Source of the DNA: Anaerotignum faecicola
Lineage (GTDB): Bacteria; Bacillota; Clostridia; Lachnospirales; Anaerotignaceae
Assembly (NCBI RefSeq): GCF_003865035.1
Contig: NZ_BHVZ01000001.1
Span: forward strand, 682,001 to 746,000
DNA: 64,000 bases
Reading direction: 5' to 3'
Position 1 is the first letter of the stretch; every line of letters starts with the position of its first letter. This document shows positions 25,865-32,801 of this stretch, piece by piece. A model generated the notes under the pieces. That model had not been told where the DNA came from. It was given only the letters and a program-made list of their open reading frames with translations, and did no database searches. The position numbers and the translations under genes are program-made.

Positions 25865-26118
25865 GCCTGTATTTTTGTGTTAATACAGCCTTTGTGCGGC
25901 AGGCGGCGGAACCTTCGGCAAAACCTGCGGAGGGGCGGCAGCAAATGCTGTCGTTTCTTTGCGGCAACGGTCGGGAGAACCAAGGTCTATCGCCTCGGCG
26001 GAGGAACGCGGAGCTGCTTTTCGGCAGACACACACCCATTCTTCAACTTCTTCCAAAGCGACAACAAAGGCTATATTAAAAAAATATGGCAGTAGGGTTA
26101 TCCTTGCTGCCTTTTTTT
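25865..26118 (+). ncRNA. Candidate structured non-coding RNA of unrecognised family
   Basis: About 250 bases between a perfect promoter and a good terminator hold no credible reading frame but much secondary structure. CTGTATT/AATACAG forms a 5' hairpin; AGCCTTTGT (25887-25895) pairs perfectly with ACAAAGGCT (26064-26072) and closes the domain. Inside are GCAGG/CCTGC, CGGCAGC/GCTGTCG, GGT/ACC around CGGGAGA, CCTC/GAGG and CTGC/GCAG hairpins. It is GC-rich amid AT-rich flanks. I looked for tmRNA, RNase P, SRP and T-box landmarks and did not find them; 6S RNA or raiA-type RNA are not excluded. Confidence 0.6.
26088..26118 (+). terminator. Terminator of the candidate RNA
   Basis: GGCAGTAGGG pairs with CCTTGCTGCC around TTAT and is followed by seven T. 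Confidence 0.88.
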
Positions 26119-26137
26119 ATTGCATAAATGTAACCGA

Positions 26138-26317
26138 TTCAGAACCCCTTGAAATAAGAAAAAATAATGCGTCATGCTAGCATGTAAGCAATGCTTTTTC
26201 TTATTTTAAGGGAACTCGAATAGAGTTACCGCCCCATATATGAGCAAAATTAGCTGCGCAGCAGCGAGAAAGCATGGTATCATGCGGTTTTGCGAATATA
26301 TGTGGTGGGGTTCTGAA
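26138..26317. repeat. 180-bp element with perfect 11-bp terminal inverted repeats and nested hairpins
   Basis: The ends TTCAGAACCCC and GGGGTTCTGAA are perfect inverted repeats. Inside, TTGAAATAAGAAAAA pairs with TTTTTCTTATTTTAA around an arm with the palindrome CATGCTAGCATG (26173-26184); a second arm pairs CCCCATATAT with ATATATGTGGTGGGG and holds GCAAAA/TTTTGC and GCATG/CATGC stems. It could be a MITE-like mobile unit or a three-way-junction RNA. No obvious target-site duplication. Confidence 0.65.
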
Positions 26318-26343
26318 CAGTTCCCAATGAAACAGCCAAAAAC

Positions 26344-26373
26344 AAAACCCCTCCGCTACGGAAGGGGTTTTTT
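26344..26373. terminator. Terminator downstream of the 26.4-kb gene
   Basis: AAAACCCCTCCG pairs with CGGAAGGGGTTTT, with T or A runs on both sides. Confidence 0.85.
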
Positions 26374-26374
26374 C

Positions 26375-26845
26375 TTACTTTTTCGCTTTTTCACTCTGCT
26401 TTTTCATGGTTTTGTTTGCGCTGGTAACCACCTTTTCAGAGAGTGTCTTTTTCTTCTTGTCCTCCAGATTCATCCCTGTGATGCCGACAATATACATCCC
26501 TGCCAGATCAACCTTGACGTTCTTCTTCACGGGAAGCACCTGATATACAGGCTTATCGCACATCAGCGTCACAATCTGAGGGCCAACCTTCGCGCGCACC
26601 AGATTGGTCTTGCGAATTTTTGCCGATTTGGGCATCTGTTCATAAACAGCCTTGGGCATATTGGAAGGAGAGGGCTTCTCCTGTCTTTTATCAATTACAA
26701 AAATCTGCACTGTGGTACGGTTCTGGTCGATGAAATCCTGCGCCTGAATCATCTTCTTCATACCCTTTTTGTTCAGATAATACATCCCCACACAAAGCAG
26801 TGCCAAAATTACAATAATAATAATCAAAACATCAGAAAAATCCAA
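26375..26845 (-). CDS. Single-helix membrane protein of unknown function
   Basis: A 156-residue protein with an N-terminal membrane helix (about residues 6-24: IIIIVILALLCVGMYYL) and a basic cytoplasmic domain ending in a lysine-rich tail. The domain contains VGPQIVTLMCDKPVYQVLPVKKNVKVDLAGMYIVGI in pieces, without a family I can name. The start is a TTG: AAAGGAGG is followed by AACTATT and TTGGATTTT; the longer frame beginning at an ATG 46 codons upstream lacks a ribosome-binding site. Confidence 0.72.
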   Translation of the reverse strand: MDFSDVLIIIIVILALLCVGMYYLNKKGMKKMIQAQDFIDQNRTTVQIFVIDKRQEKPSPSNMPKAVYEQMPKSAKIRKTNLVRAKVGPQIVTLMCDKPVYQVLPVKKNVKVDLAGMYIVGITGMNLEDKKKKTLSEKVVTSANKTMKKQSEKAKK

Positions 26846-26985
26846 AATAGTTCCTCCTTTATTGCAGATACGCAAAATGATAAGCACCTTGCCGTATGTC
26901 TTACGTCCTACTATTCTACCATCATTTTTCACTTTAGGGAAGATAAAATCATGATTTTTTTCGATTTTTTTCATCATCTCCAATC

Positions 26986-27015
26986 TTGCAACAAAGCAAA
27001 CGAATATAGTATACT
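26986..27015 (+). promoter_or_regulatory. Promoter of cls
   Basis: -35 TTGCAA (26986-26991), 18-nt spacer, -10 TATACT (27010-27015). The leader contains a hairpin CTGCGG/CCGCAG (27039-27066) with an inner CGAAA/TTTCG stem. Confidence 0.65.
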
Positions 27016-27104
27016 ATTGATTGGGTGTGAAACCCTCTCTGCGGCGAAAGATATTTTCGACCGCAGCCTTCATCTGATAAAAATCTGAAAAAGGAGGTCT
27101 GACT

Positions 27105-28577
27105 ATGAGTACAGTATGGAGCTGGATTCTTCTTTTTATCGTCATCCTGTTGGTTGCCAACGTCATCCTTTCCGGGTTCGTCGTGTTCTTCGAGCGCAGA
27201 AACCCTGCCAGCACATGGGCATGGCTTTTGGTGCTGCTGTTCATCCCGATTTTCGGCTTTTTTGCCTATATGGTCTTCGGGCGCAACAGTAAGCGCGAAA
27301 AAATGTTTCGCGAAAAGGAAAAATATGATCAGGAGGTCTATTATAAATACCTCTTTCAGGATGTCCATTCTGCGGAGGAAATCACCGAGCAGAAGGCATT
27401 TATCGAAAATAAGGGCAAGCTATCCCATGCAGAATATGTCACCGATCTGGCACATCTGCATCTGAACAGCGGCAACTGGATTACCTTTAACAATAAAATC
27501 GAATATTTCAATAATGGCAAGGATAAATTTGAAGCCCTCGTGCAGGATATCCGCAATGCCAAGGAATATATCCATCTGGAATATTACATCTGGCGTGGGG
27601 ACAGGCTCGGCTCGCGTCTTTTGGATGAGCTGACGAAAAAGGCGGCAGAGGGGATCGAGGTGCGGATTCTTTATGACGGCATCGGCAACTCCCGTCTGCC
27701 GAAGAATTTCTTTGATCAGTTTCACGCCGCAGGGGGCTATACCGCCGCCTTCCTGCCGCGCTTCGTGGTGCGCCTGAATTACCGCAACCACCGCAAGCTT
27801 GCCATCATTGACGGCAAAATCGGCTACATCGGCGGCTTTAATGTCGGGGATGAATACCTCGGTATCGTCAACCGCTACGGCCCTTGGCGAGATACCCATC
27901 TGCGCTTTCAAGGCGATGCCGTCGATCAGATGCAGATGCGCTTCATCATGGACTGGAACTTCACCGCAAAATTCGGACTGATTCATCTGGGTGAAAAATA
28001 TTTCCCCAAGAAGGAGCAGCAAATAAAGGGCGTGCGGACGCAAATTGTTTCCAGCGGTCCCGATACCCAATGGAAAAACATCCGCAACGGCTATTTCAAA
28101 ATGATAAATGAAGCCGAAAGCAATGTTTTTCTGACTACACCCTATTTCGTGCCGGATGACGGCATTTTTGAGGCACTGCGTGTGGCTGCCCTCTCCGGCT
28201 TGGATGTGCGCATCATCATCCCCGGCAATCCGGATCATTTCTTCGTCTATTGGGCAAGCATGTCCTATCTGGGCGAGCTGCTCGAGGCAGGGGTGCGGGT
28301 GTATCAGTATGAAAAGGGCTTTATCCATGCCAAGGTGCTGACGATAGATGGTACTGTTTCCTCTGTCGGCTCCGCCAATATGGATATCCGCAGCTTTGAT
28401 TTGAATTTCGAGGTCAATGCCTTCATGTATGATGCAGGCATAACCAAAATATTAGAGGATGATTTCTTAAAGGATTTGCATAGCTCTGTGGAAATTACAA
28501 AAGAATGGTACCGCCGCAGAAAGTGGTGGTTTAAGGTGCGTGAGGCGATTGCAAGATTGATTTCGCCCATGCTGTAA
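27105..28577 (+). CDS. cls: Cardiolipin synthase (phospholipase D type)
   Basis: A 490-residue membrane enzyme that condenses two phosphatidylglycerols into cardiolipin. Two N-terminal membrane helices (about residues 6-28 and 38-58) with the RRNPASTWAWLLVL linker precede two phospholipase-D HKD motifs, HRKLAIID (His229) and HAKVLTID (His408), each followed by the usual GGFN and GSANMD stretches. Start with AAGGAGGTCTGACT. It is followed after 10 bp by an acyl-ACP thioesterase, giving a small lipid operon. Confidence 0.95.
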   Translation: MSTVWSWILLFIVILLVANVILSGFVVFFERRNPASTWAWLLVLLFIPIFGFFAYMVFGRNSKREKMFREKEKYDQEVYYKYLFQDVHSAEEITEQKAFIENKGKLSHAEYVTDLAHLHLNSGNWITFNNKIEYFNNGKDKFEALVQDIRNAKEYIHLEYYIWRGDRLGSRLLDELTKKAAEGIEVRILYDGIGNSRLPKNFFDQFHAAGGYTAAFLPRFVVRLNYRNHRKLAIIDGKIGYIGGFNVGDEYLGIVNRYGPWRDTHLRFQGDAVDQMQMRFIMDWNFTAKFGLIHLGEKYFPKKEQQIKGVRTQIVSSGPDTQWKNIRNGYFKMINEAESNVFLTTPYFVPDDGIFEALRVAALSGLDVRIIIPGNPDHFFVYWASMSYLGELLEAGVRVYQYEKGFIHAKVLTIDGTVSSVGSANMDIRSFDLNFEVNAFMYDAGITKILEDDFLKDLHSSVEITKEWYRRRKWWFKVREAIARLISPML

Positions 28578-28587
28578 GGAGGAAAAC

Positions 28588-29337
28588 ATGATGGATCGAA
28601 TCGGATATGAAACAACCCAGACCGTACATTATTTTCAGATTGACGGCAGCCGCTCTATGACACCTGCGGCACTGCTCTCCGCCCTGCAGGAAATGGCAAT
28701 CAGCCATTCCGACAGCCTCGGCTTCAGTGTGCAGTATAATCTTACGCATCACTGCTTTTGGTCTGTTGTCAACTGGCATTTAAAGCTCTACCGCATGCCA
28801 AAATACAATGAAACCATCACATTGCAGACCTGGAGCGATAAATTTGCCCGCTTTCAGGCAAACCGCAGCTTTTTCCTCTTTGATGAAAACGGCAATAAGC
28901 TGTTGGATGGCATTTCCCGCTGGATTTTCATGGATTCCGAAAAACGGAAGCCTGCCAATGTGCCTGCGGATATGGTTGAAAAATATCATTCGGGGCAGGT
29001 ATCTGCCATTGAGGGCGAAAAATTCTTCATGCCTAAAACACCGGCAGGCAGGCTGATTTGCACCAGAGATTTTGTCGTAACCAGAAGGGATACCGATACC
29101 AATGGGCACGCCAATAACGTGAAATATCTGGAATGGGTGATGGATGATATCCCCGATGCCATCTATGAGGATATGACACTCAAGGATATCCGCATTGTCT
29201 ACCGCAAGGAGTGTCTGCGCGGAGACACCGTCACCATAAAGACCTATTTGCAGGATACCGAAAACGGCAAGGAAATCGAATCCTTCCTCTATGAAGGGGA
29301 AACCATCGTTGCACAGGTCATCACCCTTTGGGCATAA
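28588..29337 (+). CDS. Acyl-ACP thioesterase
   Basis: A 249-residue double-hotdog thioesterase that releases free fatty acid from acyl carrier protein. The N-terminal hotdog holds MTPAALLSALQEMAISHSDSLG; the active-site region is DTNGHANNVKYLEWVMDD, with Asn172 and His174 in the expected positions, and the second hotdog ends with VIVAQVITLWA-like strands. Two ATGs in tandem follow AAGGAGGAAAAC; the first is used. Co-transcribed with cls. Confidence 0.9.
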   Translation: MMDRIGYETTQTVHYFQIDGSRSMTPAALLSALQEMAISHSDSLGFSVQYNLTHHCFWSVVNWHLKLYRMPKYNETITLQTWSDKFARFQANRSFFLFDENGNKLLDGISRWIFMDSEKRKPANVPADMVEKYHSGQVSAIEGEKFFMPKTPAGRLICTRDFVVTRRDTDTNGHANNVKYLEWVMDDIPDAIYEDMTLKDIRIVYRKECLRGDTVTIKTYLQDTENGKEIESFLYEGETIVAQVITLWA

Positions 29338-29384
29338 GAAAAGCTCCCACTCTTTGCAAGCCGCATGGAATGGGAGCCTTTTAT
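29338..29384 (+). terminator. Terminator of the cls-thioesterase operon
   Basis: AAAAGCTCCCACTC pairs with GAATGGGAGCCTTTT with a 15-nt loop, followed by ATATTCTG. It also faces the tRNA transcript arriving from the other strand. Confidence 0.7.
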
Positions 29385-29408
29385 ATTCTGTTTTTGGATA
29401 TAAAAAAA

Positions 29409-29473
29409 TGGAATGTCACAGGAGTGCTTGCACTCTCGGGGGCTCGAACCTGTGACCCTCGATCCCACATTCC
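29409..29473 (-). pseudogene. tRNA-Val-derived relic with hairpin insertion
   Basis: Just 3' of tRNA-Val, a 65-nt segment repeats its T-arm (GAGGGTCACAGGTTCGAGCC) and 3' acceptor end but has no D-arm or anticodon arm. About 18 bases containing the perfect hairpin GAGTGC-AA-GCACTC split the T-stem. Ends GGAATGT and ACATTCC still pair, so an acceptor-T minihelix could form. It shares the flanking ATATAAAAAAATGGAA with the intact gene, which indicates a local duplication. Confidence 0.65.
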
Positions 29474-29503
29474 TTTTTAATATAAATTTTTAATATAAAA
29501 AAA

Positions 29504-29576
29504 TGGAAGTTACAGGGCTCGAACCTGTGACCCTCTGCTTGTAAGGCAGATGCTCTCCCAGCTGAGCTAAACTTCC
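29504..29576 (-). tRNA. tRNA-Val (anticodon TAC)
   Basis: A 73-nt cloverleaf: acceptor GGAAGTT/AACTTCC, D-arm AGCTCAGCTGGGAGAGC, anticodon loop CTTACAA, T-arm CACAGGTTCGAGCCCTGTA, discriminator A. CCA is not encoded. Last intact gene of a three-tRNA cluster. Confidence 0.96.
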
Positions 29577-29632
29577 ATATTTTTAACCATATTCAGTTTG
29601 TCTTTACCATATAAACCTATATAGTCCACGGA

Positions 29633-29704
29633 TGACCCGTAGGGGAATCGAACCCCTGTTTCAGCCGTGAGAGGGCCGCGTCTTGACCGCTTGACCAACG
29701 GGCC
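29633..29704 (-). tRNA. tRNA-Glu (anticodon CTC)
   Basis: A 72-nt cloverleaf: acceptor GGCCCGT/ACGGGTC, D-arm GGTCAAGCGGTCAAGAC, anticodon loop CTCTCAC between CGGCC and GGCTG, T-arm AGGGGTTCGATTCCCCT, discriminator A. CCA is not encoded. The CTC anticodon is the minor glutamate species. Confidence 0.93.
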
Positions 29705-29715
29705 TTAATAAAAAG

Positions 29716-29789
29716 TAGCGGAGAAGGGATTTGAACCCCTGACACTGCGGGTATGAACCGCATGCTCTAGCCAACTGAGCTACTCCGCC
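29716..29789 (-). tRNA. tRNA-Met, elongator (anticodon CAT)
   Basis: A 74-nt cloverleaf: acceptor GGCGGAG/CTCCGCT, D-arm AGCTCAGTTGGCTAGAGC, anticodon loop TTCATAC, T-arm AGGGGTTCAAATCCCT, discriminator A. Close to elongator tRNA-Met of Bacillus rather than the initiator. It is the first gene of the cluster and the likely ligand of the T-box ahead of metN. Confidence 0.92.
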
Positions 29790-29805
29790 ACAAGCTGACT
29801 TAGAC

Positions 29806-29834
29806 AGTATATCGTTTCATTCCCTTTTTGTCAA
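29806..29834 (-). promoter_or_regulatory. Promoter of the tRNA cluster
   Basis: On the - strand, -35 TTGACA (29829-29834), 17-nt spacer, -10 TATACT (29806-29811), 17 bases before tRNA-Met. Confidence 0.88.
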
Positions 29835-29869
29835 GTGCTTTTCTCCAACTTTTTTACAAAAATTTCAGT

Positions 29870-30172
29870 CTATTCTCCGCGGTTGATGTAGAGAATCTCG
29901 TTTGATTTCACCATACCCAGCTGCTCTCTTGCAATCTGCTCGATGTAGGCATCGCTGGTGTAATATTCTCTGCGCGCTTCAAATTCCTGCTGCTTTTCCT
30001 TTTCTTCCTTCACCTGCGCCGCAACAGAGGCCGTTTCATCCTTTACCTCCTGATACCGCGCCGCCTGCCTGCCAATGCCGACTGCAACCGCCACAACAAA
30101 CACCAGTACGAACACCCTGAGAAAAAGTCCGGATATTTTTTTGGATTTTTTATTCTTTTTTTTCTGCCCCAT
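29870..30172 (-). CDS. divIC: Septum formation initiator (DivIC/FtsB)
   Basis: A 100-residue bitopic division protein. A very basic N-terminus (MGQKKKNKKSKK) precedes one membrane helix (about 18-36) and a coiled coil (about 40-70, alternating E, K and Q), then the conserved YIEQIAREQLGMVKSNEILY segment. It stabilises the divisome with FtsL and DivIB. Last gene of the mazG-hup-rqcP-yabP-yabQ-divIC block, which has conserved order in spore formers. Confidence 0.9.
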   Translation of the reverse strand: MGQKKKNKKSKKISGLFLRVFVLVFVVAVAVGIGRQAARYQEVKDETASVAAQVKEEKEKQQEFEARREYYTSDAYIEQIAREQLGMVKSNEILYINRGE

Positions 30173-30194
30173 AAAAAAGACCCCTGTCGTGTTC

Positions 30195-30704
30195 CTATTT
30201 TTTGCGCAGCATCCGCCGATTGATATGCAAACGATGTATTATTATTTTCACACAAAGTTTAACGCTTTGCAATAGTTTTTTCCGCTGTTTTTCGCAAAAT
30301 CCGCCAATTTTTCTCGCAGGGCGGCGAAAAACAAGCCAGAGCAGACGAAACGGCATTGTCACAATACGCCCAAAAAGGCCGAGCATATATTTCACAGCAG
30401 AAATGATTTTATCGCTGACAGCAAGCACCATGCGGCTGAGCGTCAGGAAATACAGCCCCATGCCGCCGAACAGCCCCAGAATCGTAAAAAACCGGATTTC
30501 TCCTGCATTGGCGTGCAGCATCACGCAGAACACCAGAAACACCGCCAGAAGCCAGAAAAGCCCATCCTCCGCCTGCACCCAGAAGGCATTATGGCGAAGG
30601 GCATGGCGAAACACCCGCAGGCCGTCATAAAAAAGACCCATGCCACCGCCCAGAAGCACCGTCAGCAGGAAAAGCTGTGCCTGTGCGTGTAAGGAAAGAA
30701 TCAT
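30195..30704 (-). CDS. yabQ: Spore cortex biosynthesis protein YabQ
   Basis: A 169-residue membrane protein of the mother-cell outer forespore membrane needed for cortex formation. Four or so hydrophobic helices (LFLLTVLLGGGMGLFYDGLRVFRH, GLFWLLAVFLVFCVM and FFTILGLFGGMGLYFLTLS, each within the first 95 residues) are followed by a basic C-terminal tail. The family hallmark FLLTVLLGG..GLFYDGLR is present. Adjacent to yabP and divIC, as in Bacillus. Confidence 0.9.
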   Translation of the reverse strand: MILSLHAQAQLFLLTVLLGGGMGLFYDGLRVFRHALRHNAFWVQAEDGLFWLLAVFLVFCVMLHANAGEIRFFTILGLFGGMGLYFLTLSRMVLAVSDKIISAVKYMLGLFGRIVTMPFRLLWLVFRRPARKIGGFCEKQRKKLLQSVKLCVKIIIHRLHINRRMLRKK

Positions 30705-30718
30705 ACCGCCTGCCCCCT

Positions 30719-30997
30719 CTAGCGAAACAGTCTGCCCAGAATAGAATGTTTTTCCGCAAGCGTTCCATCGGAATAGGTCATGCTGTCAATGCTTCCGTCT
30801 ACAACAACGTCCCCTGCCTCCAGATCCAGCTTGCCGATGTGCATCCCTGCGCCCTTTAAAAGCAGCAGTCCGCAGGTGGTCTCCATCATAATGCCGTCCT
30901 CATCGAAGGAAAGCACCTCCATTACGCCGCCGATGCGCACCCGTTCCCGTTCCTCCATATTTAATGTATGCCGTCCCTTTTTCTTCTCCTCTGCCAT
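30719..30997 (-). CDS. yabP: Sporulation protein YabP
   Basis: A 92-residue mother-cell sporulation protein of the YabP/YqfC family. Diagnostic features are the HTLNMEERERVRIGGVMEVLSFDEDGIMMETTCG run (read in pieces) and the C-terminal GKLDLEAGDVVVDGSIDSMTY. The start at MAEEKKKGR has GAGGGGG upstream; an earlier in-frame ATG 28 codons upstream lies in the hairpin-rich intergenic DNA. It precedes yabQ by 14 bp. Confidence 0.9.
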   Translation of the reverse strand: MAEEKKKGRHTLNMEERERVRIGGVMEVLSFDEDGIMMETTCGLLLLKGAGMHIGKLDLEAGDVVVDGSIDSMTYSDGTLAEKHSILGRLFR

Positions 30998-31053
30998 AAA
31001 AAAACGCCCCCTCTGTTCCAAGGATATGCGGACAAAAAAGAAAACAGACCTTT

Positions 31054-31136
31054 TTTTGGGGCGCTGCCCCAAACCCCGCAAGGGAAATCATTTCCCTTGA
31101 CCCTGATTTGCAGAACCATATTCATGGTTCTGCGAG
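31054..31136. repeat. Second block of consecutive inverted repeats
   Basis: Three hairpins in a row: TTTGGGGCG/CGCCCCAAA-type (about 31057-31075), AAGGGAAA/TTTCCCTT (31081-31100) and GCAGAACCAT/ATGGTTCTGC (31111-31135), between rqcP and yabP. Its build resembles the block at 11013-11100. The first hairpin is flanked by a T run on the + side and an A run on the - side. Confidence 0.55.
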
Positions 31137-31179
31137 GTCGGGCGTAAAATTTAAAAATTTCGCTGAAAAATCATCCTCA

Positions 31180-31419
31180 TTAAAGGGACTTGTACATGTT
31201 AACGGCATCTTCTTTTTTGGTGGATTCCTTTAAGTCCAAGACTTCAATTTTCGTGGTATTATTCCCGAACTGAATCTCGATAACATCGCCAATCTTCACC
31301 TCTGCGCCTGCCTTAACCACCTTCCCGTTAATCATCACCCTGCCTGCGTCGCACGCCTCATTGGCAATCGTGCGTCTTTTGATGATACGGGACACCTTCA
31401 GAAATTTATCTACACGCAT
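31180..31419 (-). CDS. rqcP: S4-domain ribosome-associated quality control protein RqcP
   Basis: A 79-residue S4 RNA-binding protein (YabO type). MRVDKFLKVSRIIKRRTIANEACDAGRVMINGKVV is the S4 core, and GDVIEIQFGNN the end of the domain. With RqcH it adds alanine tails to stalled peptides on 50S subunits. Start chosen at MRVDKFL with AAAGGAG upstream. A terminator separates it from hup, so it is read by leak-through or from its own weak promoter. Confidence 0.92.
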   Translation of the reverse strand: MRVDKFLKVSRIIKRRTIANEACDAGRVMINGKVVKAGAEVKIGDVIEIQFGNNTTKIEVLDLKESTKKEDAVNMYKSL

Positions 31420-31448
31420 TTCCTCTGCTCCTTTCCATAATAAAAAGA

Positions 31449-31474
31449 AAAGCCCTTTCTTCACAGAAAGGGCC
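31449..31474 (-). terminator. Terminator between hup and rqcP
   Basis: On the - strand GGCCCTTTC pairs with GAAAGGGC and is followed by TTTTCTTTTT. It would let hup be expressed far above the sporulation genes downstream. Confidence 0.85.
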
Positions 31475-31490
31475 ATCATTCAAAAACAAA

Positions 31491-31766
31491 TTATTTATTG
31501 ATTGCATCCTTCAGAGCCTTGCCTGCTTTGAATCTAGGTGCTTTGGATGCAGGAATAGGCATTGCTTCGCCTGTCTGAGGGTTTCTGCCTTCGCGCGCTG
31601 CTCTTTCCGCAACATCGAATGTGCCGAAGCCAACCAGCTGTACCTTGCCGTTGTTTGTCAGTTCTTCTGTTACTACATCTTCAAAAGCCTTCAGTGCTTT
31701 TTCTGCGTCTTTTTTGCTCATTTCTGCTTTTTCTGCGATTGCCGCAACCAGATCAGATTTGTTCAT
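31491..31766 (-). CDS. hup: HU family DNA-binding protein
   Basis: A 91-residue histone-like protein. MNKSDLVAAIAEKAEMSKKDAEKALKAFEDVV forms the helical N-terminus; GFGTFDVAERAAREGRNPQTGEAMPIPASKAPRFKAGKALKDAI, seen in segments, includes the DNA-bending beta arm with the RNPQTGE motif. It is 27 bp after mazG. Interposition of hup inside the mazG-yabQ block is typical of clostridia. Confidence 0.97.
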   Translation of the reverse strand: MNKSDLVAAIAEKAEMSKKDAEKALKAFEDVVTEELTNNGKVQLVGFGTFDVAERAAREGRNPQTGEAMPIPASKAPRFKAGKALKDAINK

Positions 31767-31793
31767 TTGTGTTTGCCTCCTAATAGTTATTTA

Positions 31794-32585
31794 TCATTGC
31801 ATTGGATTCAGCTTGATTTTTGCCTCATCCCAGAGTAAATCCATCTCCTCCAAAGACATCTCCGAAAGAGCTTTGCCCTCTAAAAGGGCGGATTTCTCAA
31901 TATATTCAAATCTATTTATAAACTTTTTGATGGCTTTTGTCAAGGCAAACTCAGGATTTATTTTCAAAAAACGGGAGATATTCACCAAGGCAAACAAAAT
32001 ATCCCCGAATTCCTCCTCAATCTCCCCATTTTCTCGCACTGCCTGTTCTAATTCCTGTACCTCCTCGTACACCTTCCGCATGGCATCTGCCGTCACCGGA
32101 AAGTCAAATCCGACATCCGCCGCCTTCTTCTGCACCTTCCTTGCACGGATGAGCGCAGGCAGTGCCTCCGGCACGCTCTGCATGACCTCTGTCTGAGTTT
32201 CCTGCCTTTTCTCCTTCTTCTTCAGCTCCTCCCAGTTGATGAGCACCTCCTCCGCCGTATCCGCCTTGCCGCTCCCGAATACATGCGGATGGCGATAAAT
32301 CATTTTCTCGCAGATGCCCTGTATCACATCCCCCATCGTAAAGCCGCCCTGCTCCGTCTCGATTTCCGCATGAAAGACCACCTGCATCAGCACATCCCCC
32401 AGCTCCTCACAGAGATTTTTCATATCCTTTTTGTCAATCGCATCCGCCGCCTCGTAAGCCTCCTCCAGCATATCCATGCGGATGGATGCATGCGTCTGCA
32501 CCCTGTCCCACGGACAGCCGTTTTCGCCGCGCAGAATACGGATAATCCGCACCAAATCCTCTAATGTATTCATTTTATTTTCCAT
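31794..32585 (-). CDS. mazG: Nucleoside triphosphate pyrophosphohydrolase MazG
   Basis: A 263-residue protein with two MazG domains. The first holds NGCPWDRVQTHASIRMDMLEEAYEAADAID and EELGDVLMQVVFHAEI; the second holds VYEEVQELEQA and EEFGDILFALVNISR, each with the EExxE and ExxD metal-binding pattern. It hydrolyses aberrant nucleotides. Start ATG with AAAAGGAGAT. The fused tetrapyrrole-methylase half found in YabN of Bacillus is absent. Confidence 0.93.
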   Translation of the reverse strand: MENKMNTLEDLVRIIRILRGENGCPWDRVQTHASIRMDMLEEAYEAADAIDKKDMKNLCEELGDVLMQVVFHAEIETEQGGFTMGDVIQGICEKMIYRHPHVFGSGKADTAEEVLINWEELKKKEKRQETQTEVMQSVPEALPALIRARKVQKKAADVGFDFPVTADAMRKVYEEVQELEQAVRENGEIEEEFGDILFALVNISRFLKINPEFALTKAIKKFINRFEYIEKSALLEGKALSEMSLEEMDLLWDEAKIKLNPMQ

Positions 32586-32801
32586 AACAAATCTCCTTTT
32601 TTCTTGCAGGGACAAAATTCGTCCCGCGTTTGTTTGTTTCCCATAAACTTTTGTATTTATTTTTAAGGAAAAATGGCAGTTTTCTATCTTTTTTCCGCAA
32701 ACCTTTTGTGTTATGATAGATGCAATCTATATATTATCAAAAATACTGCCGAAAGAAAAGCCTTTCGGCATCCCAAACGTAGAGAAAGGAAGGAACCACC
32801 C

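Noticed and set aside
25865..26118. SRP RNA, tmRNA or RNase P RNA
   Set aside because: The conserved GGAAGGAAGCAGC-type SRP loop, the tmRNA alanine acceptor and the RNase P GAGGAAAGTCC segment are all missing.
26138..26317. Insertion sequence
   Set aside because: Only 180 bp, no transposase frame and no clear target-site duplication; kept as an inverted-repeat element.
29409..29473. Fourth intact tRNA gene
   Set aside because: It lacks D- and anticodon arms and has an insertion in the T-stem.
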